Assembly: GCA_017472565.1 (NCBI GenBank)
Contig: JAFUPY010000038.1
Span: 23,870 to 87,869, forward strand
Length of the DNA stretch: 64,000 bases
Reading direction: 5' to 3'
Origin: Eubacterium sp.
GTDB taxonomy: Bacteria > Bacillota > Clostridia > Lachnospirales > Lachnospiraceae
The position numbers and the translations under genes were made by a program. Below the pieces are notes generated by a model that was not told where the DNA came from, made no database searches, and was given only the letters and a program-made list of their open reading frames with translations. Every line of letters begins with the position of its first letter. The first letter of the stretch is position 1. Positions 1 to 9,253 of the stretch are shown piece after piece.

Positions 1-487
1 TTGCCTGTTTTTTCTGTCGATGGAGTTTACAAAGCAGGAATAACAAAATGCCATATGCCACTCCATACAACACCATCTGCGGCAGACAGGTCATAAAGAA
101 TACCACAATGCCCAATATTCCGTATCGGATAAGGAAAGATGACAATATAAATCCAAGGGAAAATCCTTGCCATGCCACAAATCCCTGGCCAACAAGGAGC
201 CCAAATCCGGTTCTGCCAAACACAATCAATAAAATCCACATGGGCATGCGGCTAATTATTACGGCAAACAGGTTATCGCCGCCAGATTCCAAATCTGGTG
301 TACCACTGATAAAACTGCTTTCATGTAAATACCCAATCCAGGAAGCCTCATTCTTCCATACGGTATTTGCCATAAATATAGCAACAAAAAAACAACCGAA
401 AAATAATATCCTGCAAATCCAAAGCGCAGAGATCTTTCCAGTTGTTTTTTTCATATAAGTATGATCCATATTTGACACAGCATTCAT
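1..487 (-). CDS. spoIIM: Stage II sporulation protein M (partial, 3' end off the window)
   Basis: An open frame runs from an ATG at 487 to the left edge without a stop (162 codons seen). The start has AGGAG eight bases upstream. The product is hydrophobic: a TM helix at about residues 24-42, a polar loop, then several helices rich in Gly and Phe, including the stretch GFGLLVGQGFVAWQGFSLGF, the conserved core of the SpoIIM/DUF95 family. In sporulators SpoIIM works in the mother-cell membrane with SpoIID and SpoIIP during engulfment. The upstream region carries a sigma-E-like promoter, which fits. The last part of the protein is outside the window. Fairly sure of the family; the exact paralogue is inference. 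Confidence 0.75.
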   Translation of the reverse strand, partial: MNAVSNMDHTYMKKTTGKISALWICRILFFGCFFVAIFMANTVWKNEASWIGYLHESSFISGTPDLESGGDNLFAVIISRMPMWILLIVFGRTGFGLLVGQGFVAWQGFSLGFILSSFLIRYGILGIVVFFMTCLPQMVLYGVAYGILLFLLCKLHRQKKQA

Positions 488-504
488 TGACCTATCTCCT
501 TTTC

Positions 505-539
505 TCTATAAAGATATGCCTGTCTATGTCAAATCATGC
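505..539 (-). promoter_or_regulatory. Overlapping sigma-E-like and sigma-A-like promoters of spoIIM
   Basis: On the minus strand GCATGATT (539-532), a 13-base spacer and CATATCTT (518-511) resemble the mother-cell sigma-E consensus. The same DNA also offers TTGACA (532-527), 16 bases and TATAGA (510-505), a sigma-A-like arrangement. Which one is used cannot be told from sequence. Confidence 0.45.
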
Positions 540-546
540 TTGTATT

Positions 547-1044
547 TTATCGGTTGTCCACTTTCTCCGGATAGAGGTCATGGTTTGTCAGACGATGCCA
601 TGCCACTTCTTCCCATTTTGTTCCCGGCTTTCCATAATTACAATAAGGATCAATGGAAATACCGCCTCGTGGCGTAAATTTTCCCCATACTTCGATGTAT
701 TTTGGATCCATCAGTTTGATCAGATCATTCATGATAATATTTACGCAATCTTCATGAAAATCCCCATGATTTCGAAAACTGAACAAATACAGCTTTAAAG
801 ACTTGCTCTCGACCATTTTTACATCAGGTACATAGGAAATATAAATAGTCGCAAAGTCTGGCTGTCCTGTGATTGGACATAGGCTTGTAAACTCTGGACA
901 ATTGAACTTTACAAAATAATCACGACCTGGATGTTTGTTATCAAATGACTCCAGCATTTCCGGAGCATAATCCATTGGATATTTTACACCTTGATTGCCA
1001 AGCAGGGTTACATCCTGCATTTCTTCTCTATTTCTTCCTGCCAT
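547..1044 (-). CDS. queF: NADPH-dependent 7-cyano-7-deazaguanine reductase (preQ1 synthase)
   Basis: The 165-residue protein is the short, unimodular type of QueF. It reduces the nitrile preQ0 to preQ1, the last step before the base is inserted into tRNA by Tgt. The catalytic Cys lies in [14 protein letters not shown], and the NADPH-binding QueF motif is seen as [27 protein letters not shown] sits nine bases before the ATG. It is the last gene of the queD-queE-folE-queC-queF run, 13 bases after queC, so it should be controlled by the riboswitch upstream of queD. Confidence 0.95.
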   Translation of the reverse strand: MAGRNREEMQDVTLLGNQGVKYPMDYAPEMLESFDNKHPGRDYFVKFNCPEFTSLCPITGQPDFATIYISYVPDVKMVESKSLKLYLFSFRNHGDFHEDCVNIIMNDLIKLMDPKYIEVWGKFTPRGGISIDPYCNYGKPGTKWEEVAWHRLTNHDLYPEKVDNR

Positions 1045-1057
1045 CAGACAATTCCTC

Positions 1058-1741
1058 CTATACTAAAGCCGGATCTTTCACTCCATTCTGAGCAAAAGCT
1101 TTGGCTCTGTCAATACAGGTTCCACAGGTTCCGCATGGACGATCTTTTCCTTCGTAGCAACTCCATGTCAGTTCATATGGAACATCCAACTCTAAACCAA
1201 TTTTTACAATATCTGCTTTTGTCATGTTGACAAAAGGCGCTTCTACACGAAGCTGATTGCCGCTGCCAATGTAGATTGCATCATTGATCGCATTGTTAAA
1301 TGCATCCGAACAGTCCGGATAGGCACTGCCTGCCGCATCATCGCTGTGGGCACCATAGTAAATCACAGAGCACTCTTTTGATAACGCAATGCTGGCTGCA
1401 CTGGATAAAAACAAACCATTTCGAAATGGTACATAGGTCGAAACCGGTTTGCCATCTGTTTTATCAATCTGTTCCGCATAGGATTCCATCGGAATGTCCT
1501 GTTTGGAATGACTTAACAAAGAACAATTACTATATTCAAATATTTTTGCCAGATCCAAATACAGATGCTCTACCTGATAATGAGCTGTAATCTGTCTGGA
1601 ACACTGGATTTCCCTGGTATGCTTCTGCCCATAGGAAATGGATAATGCAACCACATGGTCCTTTCCATATCTGGAAACCGCCATACCAAGGCAGGTGGTG
1701 CTGTCTACGCCACCGCTAAATAATACTAATGCTTTTTCCAT
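1058..1741 (-). CDS. queC: 7-cyano-7-deazaguanine synthase
   Basis: QueC converts 7-carboxy-7-deazaguanine to preQ0 with ATP and ammonia. The 227-residue protein starts with the PP-loop ATP pyrophosphatase signature SGGVDSTT (residues 9-16) and ends with the four zinc-binding cysteines (C195, C203, C206, C209, in the CxxCxxC context CGTCGTC). Length is normal. Its ribosome binding site is weak (AAAGTGA), so translation may be partly coupled to folE, which ends about 60 bases upstream. Fourth gene of the preQ1 operon. Confidence 0.95.
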   Translation of the reverse strand: MEKALVLFSGGVDSTTCLGMAVSRYGKDHVVALSISYGQKHTREIQCSRQITAHYQVEHLYLDLAKIFEYSNCSLLSHSKQDIPMESYAEQIDKTDGKPVSTYVPFRNGLFLSSAASIALSKECSVIYYGAHSDDAAGSAYPDCSDAFNNAINDAIYIGSGNQLRVEAPFVNMTKADIVKIGLELDVPYELTWSCYEGKDRPCGTCGTCIDRAKAFAQNGVKDPALV

Positions 1742-1800
1742 ACTTGTTCACTTTCTTTTTCTAAATACCAGATTCACATAGGCGTACCCTTGCAGTTTGA

Positions 1801-2379
1801 TTACATACTCAGTCTCATCTGCAGCATCATATCTGTCTGGAAGCGACCACGCAATGTACTTGTGTAAGTTTTGGCATCGGTCTTTTTGATACCACGTGCT
1901 GTCATACAGTTATGACATCCTTCAATCAGTACCGCCACATCCTCAGAACCGGTCACTTCCTGCATGATTTCTGCAATATCCGTGCCGATACGCTCCTGAA
2001 GCTGAAGACGTTTTGCAGCCATATCTGCGATACGGGCAATCTTACTAAGACCAATTACTTTTCCTTTTGGAACATAAGCAACGGTCACTTTCATATCATA
2101 CATCAGTGCCATATGATGTTCACAGTAACTGAACACATTGATATCTCGAACGATTACGAAATCACTGTTTTCTTTGCTGAATGTAAGGTCATCTTCAAAC
2201 GTTTTATCAAACATCTGGGCGATTTCATGATTGGAATAATTCATACCCTCAAACACTTCCGCATACATACGAGCCACACGCTCCGGGGTTTCCTTTAATC
2301 CCTCTCTATCAGGATCATCTCCCAGCGCAATGAGTAATCCTCTTACATGTTCTTCTATTGCTTTTACATCTATTGCCAT
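1801..2379 (-). CDS. folE: GTP cyclohydrolase I
   Basis: This 192-residue protein is a type I GTP cyclohydrolase, which turns GTP into 7,8-dihydroneopterin triphosphate, the first precursor of both folate and deazaguanine pathways. Zinc and substrate residues are visible in YCEHHMALM and in [14 protein letters not shown], and the C-terminal SxLRGRF motif is present (STLRGRF). AGGAG precedes the ATG. Because it sits inside the que operon, here it probably feeds queuosine synthesis first; whether it also serves folate depends on other folE copies not visible here. Confidence 0.95.
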   Translation of the reverse strand: MAIDVKAIEEHVRGLLIALGDDPDREGLKETPERVARMYAEVFEGMNYSNHEIAQMFDKTFEDDLTFSKENSDFVIVRDINVFSYCEHHMALMYDMKVTVAYVPKGKVIGLSKIARIADMAAKRLQLQERIGTDIAEIMQEVTGSEDVAVLIEGCHNCMTARGIKKTDAKTYTSTLRGRFQTDMMLQMRLSM

Positions 2380-2435
2380 TCTTCTACTCTCCTTTTTTAA
2401 GATTGCACCTTAACGCAATCTGCACCCAAGCAACA

Positions 2436-3104
2436 TTATACACCACGCATCTGAGGATCCCAGATAATCTTATGTAACTGAAGCTGTAATGTTACATTGT
2501 TCAAATGATGAGACTTCATAAACCATACAATTTGTTCCATCTCTATCTCACCCCAGACCGGACTAAAATGAACATTGGTTCTTGTGGTCAAGTCGTATTC
2601 TTCTATTACCTCTTTCGCACGAACCAGGTCTTCCACATCACCAATCACAAACTTCACCATATCCCTTTTATCAATACAGTTCAGATTGGACATAACCATT
2701 TCGTCCTCTGCACCGGAGCTTGGAAGCTTATAATCCATGGTAAAGGATGGTCGATTCTCGATATCCATAAAAGGCATCAGATCCACACTGCCGTTGGTCT
2801 CAATCTCAACCTCAATGCCTGGCTCTTTCGACAGGACTTCTAAAAGTTCTCTGATATTCTCCTGCAGCAAGGGTTCTCCACCAGTGATGGTCACATTTTT
2901 GATCCACATGCTGCGGATCAATTCAACAATTTCTTCTGTGGAAGTCCAGTGAAATCTGCAATTTTCTTCATTTGCCCACGCAGTATCACAATACTTGCAA
3001 TCCAGATTACACCCCTGCATACGGATAAATACAGCAATCTGACCAGCCTTCATACCTTCTCCGTTGATACTGCTGAATATTTCAACCACTTTATAGTTTG
3101 CCAT
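2436..3104 (-). CDS. queE: 7-carboxy-7-deazaguanine synthase (radical SAM)
   Basis: QueE is a radical SAM enzyme that contracts 6-carboxytetrahydropterin to 7-carboxy-7-deazaguanine. The cluster-binding CxxxCxxC is at C32, C36 and C39 (GCNLDCKYCDTAW). The N-terminal EIFSSINGEGMKAGQ and the TGGEPLLQ motif (SAM contact) are typical. At 222 residues it is of usual length. It lies between queD and folE in the operon with a short gap to each. Confidence 0.95.
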   Translation of the reverse strand: MANYKVVEIFSSINGEGMKAGQIAVFIRMQGCNLDCKYCDTAWANEENCRFHWTSTEEIVELIRSMWIKNVTITGGEPLLQENIRELLEVLSKEPGIEVEIETNGSVDLMPFMDIENRPSFTMDYKLPSSGAEDEMVMSNLNCIDKRDMVKFVIGDVEDLVRAKEVIEEYDLTTRTNVHFSPVWGEIEMEQIVWFMKSHHLNNVTLQLQLHKIIWDPQMRGV

Positions 3105-3120
3105 TTATCAAATCCTCTTT

Positions 3121-3540
3121 CTATTCCATATAAACCGCACAATTATTTGGAGTCTCATATACCTCCACTGCACGAACCTGATATCCCATATCTTTTAAAG
3201 CATCATAAAAATGTCTGGAAAAGTGTTCTGCTGTTGGACGAAATGGAACCATGATAATACGGAAGTTTTCATCCTCCAGTGCCTGAACAGTGGTTTCCTT
3301 CAAACTGCCCTTTTCCACAATCAGGGCATGATCATAGTCATCGGTTAACTTCTGTAAATCGGCTTTGATATCACCAAAATCAGTCACCATACCGCGAAGC
3401 TGGCCTTCTGAAACCAGATTTTCTGACCAGATCTCAACCACAACTCTCCATCGATGCCCATGAAGGTTGCTGCATTTTCCCTGGTAGCCTGCTAAAAAGT
3501 GAGCCGAATCAAAGCTCTGTTCTGTCTTTAAAATATACAT
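3121..3540 (-). CDS. queD: 6-carboxy-5,6,7,8-tetrahydropterin synthase
   Basis: QueD makes 6-carboxytetrahydropterin from dihydroneopterin triphosphate. The true start is the ATG at 3540, with AGGAGAGG just upstream; a longer in-frame extension runs back through the riboswitch terminator and is not credible. The resulting 139-residue protein has the zinc histidines H14 and H27/H29 (LHGH) and catalytic C23. It is the first gene of the preQ1 operon. Confidence 0.93.
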   Translation of the reverse strand: MYILKTEQSFDSAHFLAGYQGKCSNLHGHRWRVVVEIWSENLVSEGQLRGMVTDFGDIKADLQKLTDDYDHALIVEKGSLKETTVQALEDENFRIIMVPFRPTAEHFSRHFYDALKDMGYQVRAVEVYETPNNCAVYME

Positions 3541-3584
3541 AATCTTTCCTCTCCTGAAGCATGAGCCAAACAAATGAATGCATA

Positions 3585-3613
3585 TAAAAAACCGCAGCCA
3601 TAAAGACTGCGGT
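3585..3613 (-). terminator. Intrinsic terminator in the queD leader (riboswitch expression platform)
   Basis: On the minus strand ACCGCAG (3613-3607) pairs with CTGCGGT (3597-3591), extended by a U-G and a C-G pair, then six T residues. It stands between promoter and queD, so it acts as an attenuator rather than an end-of-operon terminator. Confidence 0.85.
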
Positions 3614-3681
3614 AAACTGCACAGTAACATTTCTGAAATGTTTATTTTCAGAATAAATTACAATACTATTTAACTCGTAGT

Positions 3682-3724
3682 CCTGGTTTTGTTTAATGAC
3701 AGGATGGTACAAACGAACTGTCAG
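3682..3724 (-). promoter_or_regulatory. preQ1-I type riboswitch aptamer upstream of queDE-folE-queCF
   Basis: Transcribed from the minus strand, stem GACAG (3722-3718) / CTGUC (3702-3698) encloses a loop beginning UUCG. It is followed by the A-rich tail TTAAACAAAACCAGG, nearly the same as the tail of the known Thermoanaerobacter preQ1-I aptamer (TTAACAAAACAAGG). Position just after a promoter, a terminator downstream, and a complete preQ1 operon all agree. Ligand binding should stop transcription before queD. The P2 pseudoknot pairs are less clear to me than the P1 stem and tail. Confidence 0.75.
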
Positions 3725-3730
3725 TTTTTT

Positions 3731-3759
3731 AATATATATTAATTGTATGAAAAAGTCAA
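3731..3759 (-). promoter_or_regulatory. Sigma-A promoter of the preQ1 operon
   Basis: TTGACT (3759-3754), a 17-base spacer and TATATT (3736-3731) on the minus strand. Transcription would start near 3724, exactly at the foot of the aptamer stem. Confidence 0.85.
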
Positions 3760-3762
3760 TAT

Positions 3763-3999
3763 TTACTGATCTTTCATCATCTCAGAAACCGCTTCAAACA
3801 ATTCCAGATCATCTTTGGAAAGCTTCAGATTGCTGCAAAGATTTTTACCCTCTGGATCTGTAATGGAAATCTCCACAATAGTTCCTTCTTTCATGCCAGA
3901 TGCCCCTACTGCAGCAATGAACTGAAAAAACTTTGGATGCGCATTCTGAAACTGAGTTACAAGTGGTCTCAACTGAAGTAATTTCATTGGATTAATCAT
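3763..3999 (-). CDS. Small conserved hypothetical protein
   Basis: A 78-residue soluble protein with no motif I can name. It begins MINPMKLLQLRPLVTQF, has a central GASGMKEGT segment and an acidic C-terminus. It follows the SseB-like gene by 18 bases and is probably co-transcribed with it; the preQ1 operon promoter begins right after its stop. The central part looks like a short beta-strand domain. No function is proposed. Confidence 0.6.
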   Translation of the reverse strand: MINPMKLLQLRPLVTQFQNAHPKFFQFIAAVGASGMKEGTIVEISITDPEGKNLCSNLKLSKDDLELFEAVSEMMKDQ

Positions 4000-4017
4000 A
4001 CGTATTCTCCCCCAATA

Positions 4018-5010
4018 TTATTTATCAAACATTTCTAAAATAGTGGTCATCTCACTGCCCTGTGCTGGTGCTTCTCCCAGTGGCTGATATTTTCCTTCGG
4101 ATGTTACCTGACCTAAAACACAGCCTTCTTTATCCTTTGCATTTTCAATGACAAAGTACTGTATCTCTTTGGTTTCCGGATTCCATACAACGTATGCCGA
4201 AGAACAGGCTCCTTCATAAACATTTTTTGCCGGAAGTCCAATGGATACGATGGTAAGGTCATCCCGAATGGCAAGCATCATAACGTCAATATCATCTGCT
4301 TCATATGGGAATGGAATATTGGCTCTGTAGGTCGCCTTGTACATATCCAGGATCATCTGTGAACCCTTTTCTTCCAAAGTATCGACAAAGGTCTCTTTAT
4401 TATCAAACACATATTTTGGCAGAATACCAAGTTCAACATTACGACGGGCAAAAGCATGGAACTGTTCCACAGTCATTGTAATTTTCTGTGACTGTACTTT
4501 GCCGAATCCATGTTTTTCCATTACATCTGCAATGGCTTCGCCTTTACATACGCTGTCCATCATGGCGATGAACTTGTCACTTAAAAGCATATTGGTTGTC
4601 TGTGGATTCAGACAGATGGCCTTTACTTTATATTCTTTTACCTGTGCCACACGGATCACATCCTTAAATGCAACCGGCATGATTGCCACATAATTATGAT
4701 CCTTTGGCAGCTGTTCTCTGGATGTATATGCTGGAACAAAATGTTCATTCTGCTTATTTCTGAGCAAGATCGGAAGCATGCGTGGAAGTTCCTGCGGAGT
4801 TACCTTTTCTCCCTTTTTCAGTTTTTCCACCAACTCCTTGCTCATCTGCTTTGGAAATTCAACCGGCACTAAAAATCTGGATGCCATCAGTCCCTGCATA
4901 AATGTAGCCATATTTGCAGGCGACTTTTCATTCAAATATGCCTGCATTGCAGCTTCCATTGGTTTTCCATCAAAATTCAATGCTGCTTCATTAACAAATT
5001 TTTTTTCCAT
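4018..5010 (-). CDS. SseB-family protein
   Basis: The 330-residue product carries an SseB-like domain in its first half: a polar N-terminus, then the conserved VPV, 'FVPAYTSREQLPKD' and 'LNPQTTNMLLS' segments. A second, uncharacterised domain follows. SseB was named in enterobacteria for serine sensitivity, but its function in Gram-positives is unknown. The ATG at 5010 (MEKKFVN) has GAGGG eight bases upstream; the GTG five codons earlier overlaps that site and is unlikely. It is the middle gene of a three-gene group (5564 to 3763). Confidence 0.7.
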   Translation of the reverse strand: MEKKFVNEAALNFDGKPMEAAMQAYLNEKSPANMATFMQGLMASRFLVPVEFPKQMSKELVEKLKKGEKVTPQELPRMLPILLRNKQNEHFVPAYTSREQLPKDHNYVAIMPVAFKDVIRVAQVKEYKVKAICLNPQTTNMLLSDKFIAMMDSVCKGEAIADVMEKHGFGKVQSQKITMTVEQFHAFARRNVELGILPKYVFDNKETFVDTLEEKGSQMILDMYKATYRANIPFPYEADDIDVMMLAIRDDLTIVSIGLPAKNVYEGACSSAYVVWNPETKEIQYFVIENAKDKEGCVLGQVTSEGKYQPLGEAPAQGSEMTTILEMFDK

Positions 5011-5081
5011 TGTGTTATCCCTCACATTTTATAGTATTGCCCATCTTTTCTTTCTTATTATCGATAGCCAGATTATCCCAT

Positions 5082-5564
5082 TTAAATTTTAAAATAGCTA
5101 TAGCTTTCCATCATGCCACAGATCATGTGTTCGTTGACCGGATAAATCTTGCTGCCTTCACGGATTTTCACAACACCATTGCCCACTTCTAAAATCTCTG
5201 CATTAAAGAAGCCACTGTTGCCCTCAAATAACTGGGTCTGGTGCACATGGATATCACATTTACAACCAATAAATCGTTCGTATGGATGTACGGAATCATC
5301 CCACTCTTCCACAACCAATTCCTGCTGTCTTTTTAAACGCCAAGATCCCATTTTGACCTCCACCAGCTGTTTTACAAACATCTTTGGTGCAACGCCTCGT
5401 TTGTCCTTGTACTGAAAATATATATGATGTGGACCGGATGAAATAATACCCACCTGGGCAAATCCAATATCTCGTCCAAGCATTTCAATATCACACCACT
5501 TTCCATGCATCGGTGTACAGTCAAAATACTTTCCACTTTCTCTCACAATTTTTAATGCTGCCAT
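5082..5564 (-). CDS. Conserved hypothetical protein
   Basis: A soluble protein of about 160 residues, starting MAALKIVRESGKYF, that I do not recognise. Two stretches (about residues 25-65 and 110-150) look like small beta domains. An earlier in-frame start twelve codons upstream lies before the GGAGG, so the ATG at 5564 is preferred, although its spacing (12) is long. It is separated from rny by a terminator and probably begins the group that continues with the SseB-like gene. Confidence 0.55.
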   Translation of the reverse strand: MAALKIVRESGKYFDCTPMHGKWCDIEMLGRDIGFAQVGIISSGPHHIYFQYKDKRGVAPKMFVKQLVEVKMGSWRLKRQQELVVEEWDDSVHPYERFIGCKCDIHVHQTQLFEGNSGFFNAEILEVGNGVVKIREGSKIYPVNEHMICGMMESYSYFKI

Positions 5565-5647
5565 ATTAAGTCCAATCCTCCTTGCATAAACAACTATCAT
5601 CCATAGCGGAGCGTTCTATATTGATCATCAAATGATCATCGATATAG

Positions 5648-5688
5648 AAAAACCCCGTGACTCTCGGTGTAACCAAGAATCAACGGGG
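5648..5688 (-). terminator. Terminator of rny
   Basis: On the minus strand CCCCGTTGA and TCACGGGG arms enclose an inner hairpin (CTTGGT/ACCGAG) and are followed by five T. It lies 31 bases after the rny stop. Confidence 0.85.
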
Positions 5689-5718
5689 ATTATTCACACT
5701 AGAACTGATCTATACAGT

Positions 5719-7275
5719 CTACTTCGCGTAATCAATGACCCTGGATTCACGGATAACATTGACCTTGATCTGACCTGGATATTCAAGCTCTGTTTCAATC
5801 TGTTTAGAAATGTCACGAGCCATTAATACCATATCTGCATCAGATACCTGCTCTGGTACAACCATAATTCGAATCTCTCTACCTGCCTGAATAGCAAAAG
5901 ACTTGTCTACACCTTTGAAGTTGTTTGTAATTTCTTCCAGCTGTTTTAATCTGTTGGAATATGTTTCAAGAGTTTCTCTTCTTGCGCCTGGTCTTGCTGC
6001 TGAAATGGTATCAGCTGCCTGTACTAAGCATGCAATCAGAGTTTCTGGTTCTACATCACCATGGTGGGATTCAACCGCATTGATAATGGTAGCTGATTCT
6101 TTGTACTTTTTACAAAGATCCACACCAATCTGGATATGGGATCCTTCCATCTCATGATCCACAGATTTACCGATATCATGTAACAGACCTGCACGTTTTG
6201 CAGTTCTGACATCAACACCGATCTCAGCTGCCAGTAATCCGGCAAGCTGTGCAACCTCGATAGAATGCTTCAATGCATTCTGTCCATAACTGGTACGGAA
6301 TTTCATTCTACCAAGTAAGCGGATCAGTTCAGGATGGATTCCATGAACACCCACTTCTAAGGATGCTGCTTCACCTTCTTCACGAATCATTGATTCAACT
6401 TCTTTTTGTGCTTTTTCAACCATTTCTTCGATTCTAGCTGGATGAATACGTCCATCTACAATCAATTTTTCAAGGGCAATACGTGCAACTTCACGACGAA
6501 TTGGATCAAAACCAGATAAAATAACTGCTTCTGGTGTATCATCAATAATCAGGTCTACACCTGTCATTGTTTCTAACGTACGAATATTACGTCCTTCACG
6601 ACCAATGATTCGACCTTTCATTTCGTCATTTGGAAGCTGAACAACAGAAATTGTTGTTTCAGCAACATGATCTGCTGCACATTTCTGAATTGCAGTCACC
6701 ACGTATTCACGTGCTTTTTTGCCTGCTTCTTCTTTTGCCTTTGTTTCTAATTCTTTGATTAACTTAGCAGTGTCAAGTTTAACATCTTCTTCAACGGTTT
6801 TTAAAAGATATTCTTTTGCCTGTTCGGAGGTCAGTCCAGAGATTCTTTCCAGTTCCTGTACTCTTTCTTCATTCAGTCTGGCAACTTCAGCCTGCTGACG
6901 TCTGATCTCTTCTTCCTTAGCAGCGAATCCCGCTTCTTTTTTCTCGATGGCTTCCATCTTCTTGTCCAGATTTTCTTCTTTCTGAACAATACGACGTTCG
7001 CTACGCTGAATCTCCGCTCTACGTTCTTTGATCTCACGATCGAGTTCATTCTTGGTCTTAATGGACTCTTCTTTCACTTCGAGTAAAGCTTCACGTTTTT
7101 TTGCTTCTGCTGCTTTCACAGCGTCATCGATAATAGAACGGGCGCGTTCCTCTGCACTTCCAAGCTTCTGAGCAGAAACTTTCTGGATGTGAGACTTGGT
7201 GGCGATATGTGCAACTACCGCACCAACGACAACAGCAACTACTGCAACTACCACAGTAATGATGATGTCTTGCAC
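5719..7275 (-). CDS. rny: Ribonuclease Y
   Basis: RNase Y is the membrane-anchored endoribonuclease that starts mRNA decay in Firmicutes. The 518-residue protein has an N-terminal TM helix (about residues 5-25), a long charged coiled coil (about 40-200), a KH domain with [12 protein letters not shown], and an HD phosphohydrolase domain with [12 protein letters not shown]. Translation starts at a GTG (7275) seven bases after AGGAGG. It has its own strong promoter and a terminator, so it is a single-gene unit. Confidence 0.96.
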   Translation of the reverse strand: MQDIIITVVVAVVAVVVGAVVAHIATKSHIQKVSAQKLGSAEERARSIIDDAVKAAEAKKREALLEVKEESIKTKNELDREIKERRAEIQRSERRIVQKEENLDKKMEAIEKKEAGFAAKEEEIRRQQAEVARLNEERVQELERISGLTSEQAKEYLLKTVEEDVKLDTAKLIKELETKAKEEAGKKAREYVVTAIQKCAADHVAETTISVVQLPNDEMKGRIIGREGRNIRTLETMTGVDLIIDDTPEAVILSGFDPIRREVARIALEKLIVDGRIHPARIEEMVEKAQKEVESMIREEGEAASLEVGVHGIHPELIRLLGRMKFRTSYGQNALKHSIEVAQLAGLLAAEIGVDVRTAKRAGLLHDIGKSVDHEMEGSHIQIGVDLCKKYKESATIINAVESHHGDVEPETLIACLVQAADTISAARPGARRETLETYSNRLKQLEEITNNFKGVDKSFAIQAGREIRIMVVPEQVSDADMVLMARDISKQIETELEYPGQIKVNVIRESRVIDYAK

Positions 7276-7350
7276 AGGAGCACCTCCTTATTTAATTTTT
7301 TATATTGTATATATAACAAAATATAAAAATGTCATAACTACAACATATAA

Positions 7351-7379
7351 ATTCTATACTTTTTTATAAGTTATGTCAA
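7351..7379 (-). promoter_or_regulatory. Sigma-A promoter of rny
   Basis: TTGACA (7379-7374), 17 bases, TAGAAT (7356-7351) on the minus strand, immediately after the recX stop codon. Confidence 0.85.
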
Positions 7380-7386
7380 GCAGAAA

Positions 7387-7992
7387 TCAGTACTCTTCCA
7401 ATCTCATACATCGCATTATTTCTTCGCTTTTGAAACCTTTTCTCAAAAGGAATTGATAGATACGTCTGCGCTGGGTATCATCTGTCTCTGCCGGGTCATA
7501 ATGCTTCTTTATCAGCCAGTTTTTAATCAGCTCATCCGACGTAACGGTAAGTTCTTCCGCAAAGGCATGTGCAATCTGTTCCGAAGAGACGCCACGCTGC
7601 ATCAAATCCATCTGAAGCTGACGTTTGCTCTTCTTTTCCTGATGAAAATGCACATAGTTGGCCGCATATCTGTCGTCATCAATATAGTGAAAAGACTCCA
7701 CATACGCGATCGCCTCCTCAATAATATCCTCGGGATACTCTCCTTCCCGAAGCTTATCTCCCAATTGCTTTCTGGTCCGATCCATCTTCTGCAGCAAATA
7801 CAGTGCCCGCTTCTTCGCACGCTTTAATAAAATCTCATTGCGAATCTCCCTCCAGGCTTCTTCGGACAGAAAATCTCCCTCCTGCAGTTGGAAAGTGGCT
7901 GCTTCCTTTTTGTACAATAAAAAACTGAGTCCGCCTTCTAGACGAATGCGGACTCTCCCATTTTTAATCTGGGTGATTTCTTTAATTTCCAT
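7387..7992 (-). CDS. recX: Regulatory protein RecX
   Basis: RecX modulates RecA filaments. The 201-residue protein has the usual arrangement of three-helix repeats, with motifs such as ALYLLQKMDRTRKQLGDKL and YIDDDRYAANYVHFHQEKKSKRQLQMDLMQRGV. It starts two bases after the recA stop, so the two are translationally coupled and share the SOS-controlled recA promoter. Length is normal. Confidence 0.92.
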   Translation of the reverse strand: MEIKEITQIKNGRVRIRLEGGLSFLLYKKEAATFQLQEGDFLSEEAWREIRNEILLKRAKKRALYLLQKMDRTRKQLGDKLREGEYPEDIIEEAIAYVESFHYIDDDRYAANYVHFHQEKKSKRQLQMDLMQRGVSSEQIAHAFAEELTVTSDELIKNWLIKKHYDPAETDDTQRRRIYQFLLRKGFKSEEIMRCMRLEEY

Positions 7993-7994
7993 AA

Positions 7995-9023
7995 TTATTC
8001 TTCAACCGTTTCTGCTTCCTCACCAGCACCATCCAGTTTATAAAAATCACGAACTTTGCGTTCAATCTCATCTCTGATTTCCGGATGTTCTTTCAGGAAA
8101 GTCTTGGCATTCTCTCTTCCCTGACCAATCTTTTCGCCTTCGTATGCATACCAGGCACCGGACTTGTTCACCACGTTCACATTGGCTGCCAGATCAAGGA
8201 TATCCCCTTCTCTGGAAATGCCCTGTCCAAACATAATGTCAAATTCTGCTTCCTTGAATGGTGGCGCAATCTTATTCTTAACAACCTTAATACGGGTTCT
8301 GTTACCGATGATCTCTCCCCCCTGCTTCAAAGACTCGATACGTCTGACATCCATACGGATGGAGGAATAAAACTTCAGCGCGCGACCGCCGGTTGTGGTC
8401 TCTGGATTACCGAACATAACCCCCACTTTTTCACGTAACTGGTTGATGAAAATAACGATACAGTTGGACTTGCTGATAACAGCGGTCAGTTTACGAAGAG
8501 CCTGAGACATCAGTCGCGCCTGCAGACCTACGTGAGAATCGCCCATATCGCCGTCAATCTCAGCTTTTGGTACCAGTGCTGCAACAGAGTCAACGATCAC
8601 GATATCTACCGCACCGGAGCGAACCATTGTCTCTGTAATCTCTAACGCCTGTTCACCATTGTCTGGCTGAGAAATATACAAGTTATCAATATCTACGCCA
8701 ATCTTCTTCGCATAAACAGGATCCAGCGCATGCTCAGCATCAATAAAACCAGCAATGCCGCCAGCCTTCTGCACTTCAGCTACCATATGTAACGCTACCG
8801 TCGTCTTACCGCTGGACTCTGGACCATAAACTTCAATGACACGTCCCTTTGGAACGCCGCCAAGGCCCAGTGCAATATCTAAACTCAAACATCCGGTCGG
8901 AACTGTCTCAACATTCATGTTGGCACCGGAATCGCCAAGCTTCATCACAGCTCCTTTACCATACTGCTTCTCAATCTGTGAAATCGCCGCGTCAAGGGCT
9001 TTTAATTTATCTTCTCTTGCCAT
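7995..9023 (-). CDS. recA: Recombinase RecA
   Basis: RecA forms filaments on single-stranded DNA, drives strand exchange and triggers LexA self-cleavage. The 342-residue sequence has Walker [10 protein letters not shown] (residues 67-75), Walker [11 protein letters not shown], and the DNA-binding loops L1/L2 (including the [13 protein letters not shown] stretch). The C-terminal tail is acidic ([11 protein letters not shown]). AGGAG precedes the ATG, and a LexA box lies between promoter and gene. Confidence 0.98.
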   Translation of the reverse strand: MAREDKLKALDAAISQIEKQYGKGAVMKLGDSGANMNVETVPTGCLSLDIALGLGGVPKGRVIEVYGPESSGKTTVALHMVAEVQKAGGIAGFIDAEHALDPVYAKKIGVDIDNLYISQPDNGEQALEITETMVRSGAVDIVIVDSVAALVPKAEIDGDMGDSHVGLQARLMSQALRKLTAVISKSNCIVIFINQLREKVGVMFGNPETTTGGRALKFYSSIRMDVRRIESLKQGGEIIGNRTRIKVVKNKIAPPFKEAEFDIMFGQGISREGDILDLAANVNVVNKSGAWYAYEGEKIGQGRENAKTFLKEHPEIRDEIERKVRDFYKLDGAGEEAETVEE

Positions 9024-9039
9024 GTTTCTTCTCCTTATT

Positions 9040-9053
9040 CGAACTTATGTTCG
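9040..9053. promoter_or_regulatory. LexA (SOS) box before recA
   Basis: CGAACATAAGTTCG on the minus strand is a perfect CGAAC-N4-GTTCG dyad, the Firmicute LexA/DinR operator. It lies just downstream of the predicted transcription start, so bound LexA would block elongation or promoter clearance. A further GAAC half-site is at 9064-9061. Confidence 0.92.
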
Positions 9054-9066
9054 CTCACTTGTTCTA

Positions 9067-9095
9067 ATAATAGTATAGTTTTGGTAAAAAGTCAA
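9067..9095 (-). promoter_or_regulatory. Sigma-A promoter of recA-recX
   Basis: TTGACT (9095-9090), 17 bases, TATTAT (9072-9067) on the minus strand. Confidence 0.85.
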
Positions 9096-9155
9096 CCACA
9101 AGAGCTTGTTTTTTTATAGAAAATGTAACCTCTTTTGATACTACCATAAAACATA

Positions 9156-9192
9156 AGAAAAAGCCACGGAAACGGACGTGTTTCCATGGCTT
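9156..9192 (-). terminator. Terminator of prfC
   Basis: AAGCCATGGAAAC and GTTTCCGTGGCTT form a 13-pair stem (one G-U) followed by T residues on the minus strand. Confidence 0.85.
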
Positions 9193-9253
9193 ATATCCCT
9201 TAAAAATTTATAAATTCATACGGATTTGTGTACGATATATCATACTATAAATA

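Noticed and set aside
5620-5644. GATCATC direct repeats between rny terminator and the next gene
   Set aside because: Only two short copies; no promoter or known operator form, so no claim is made.
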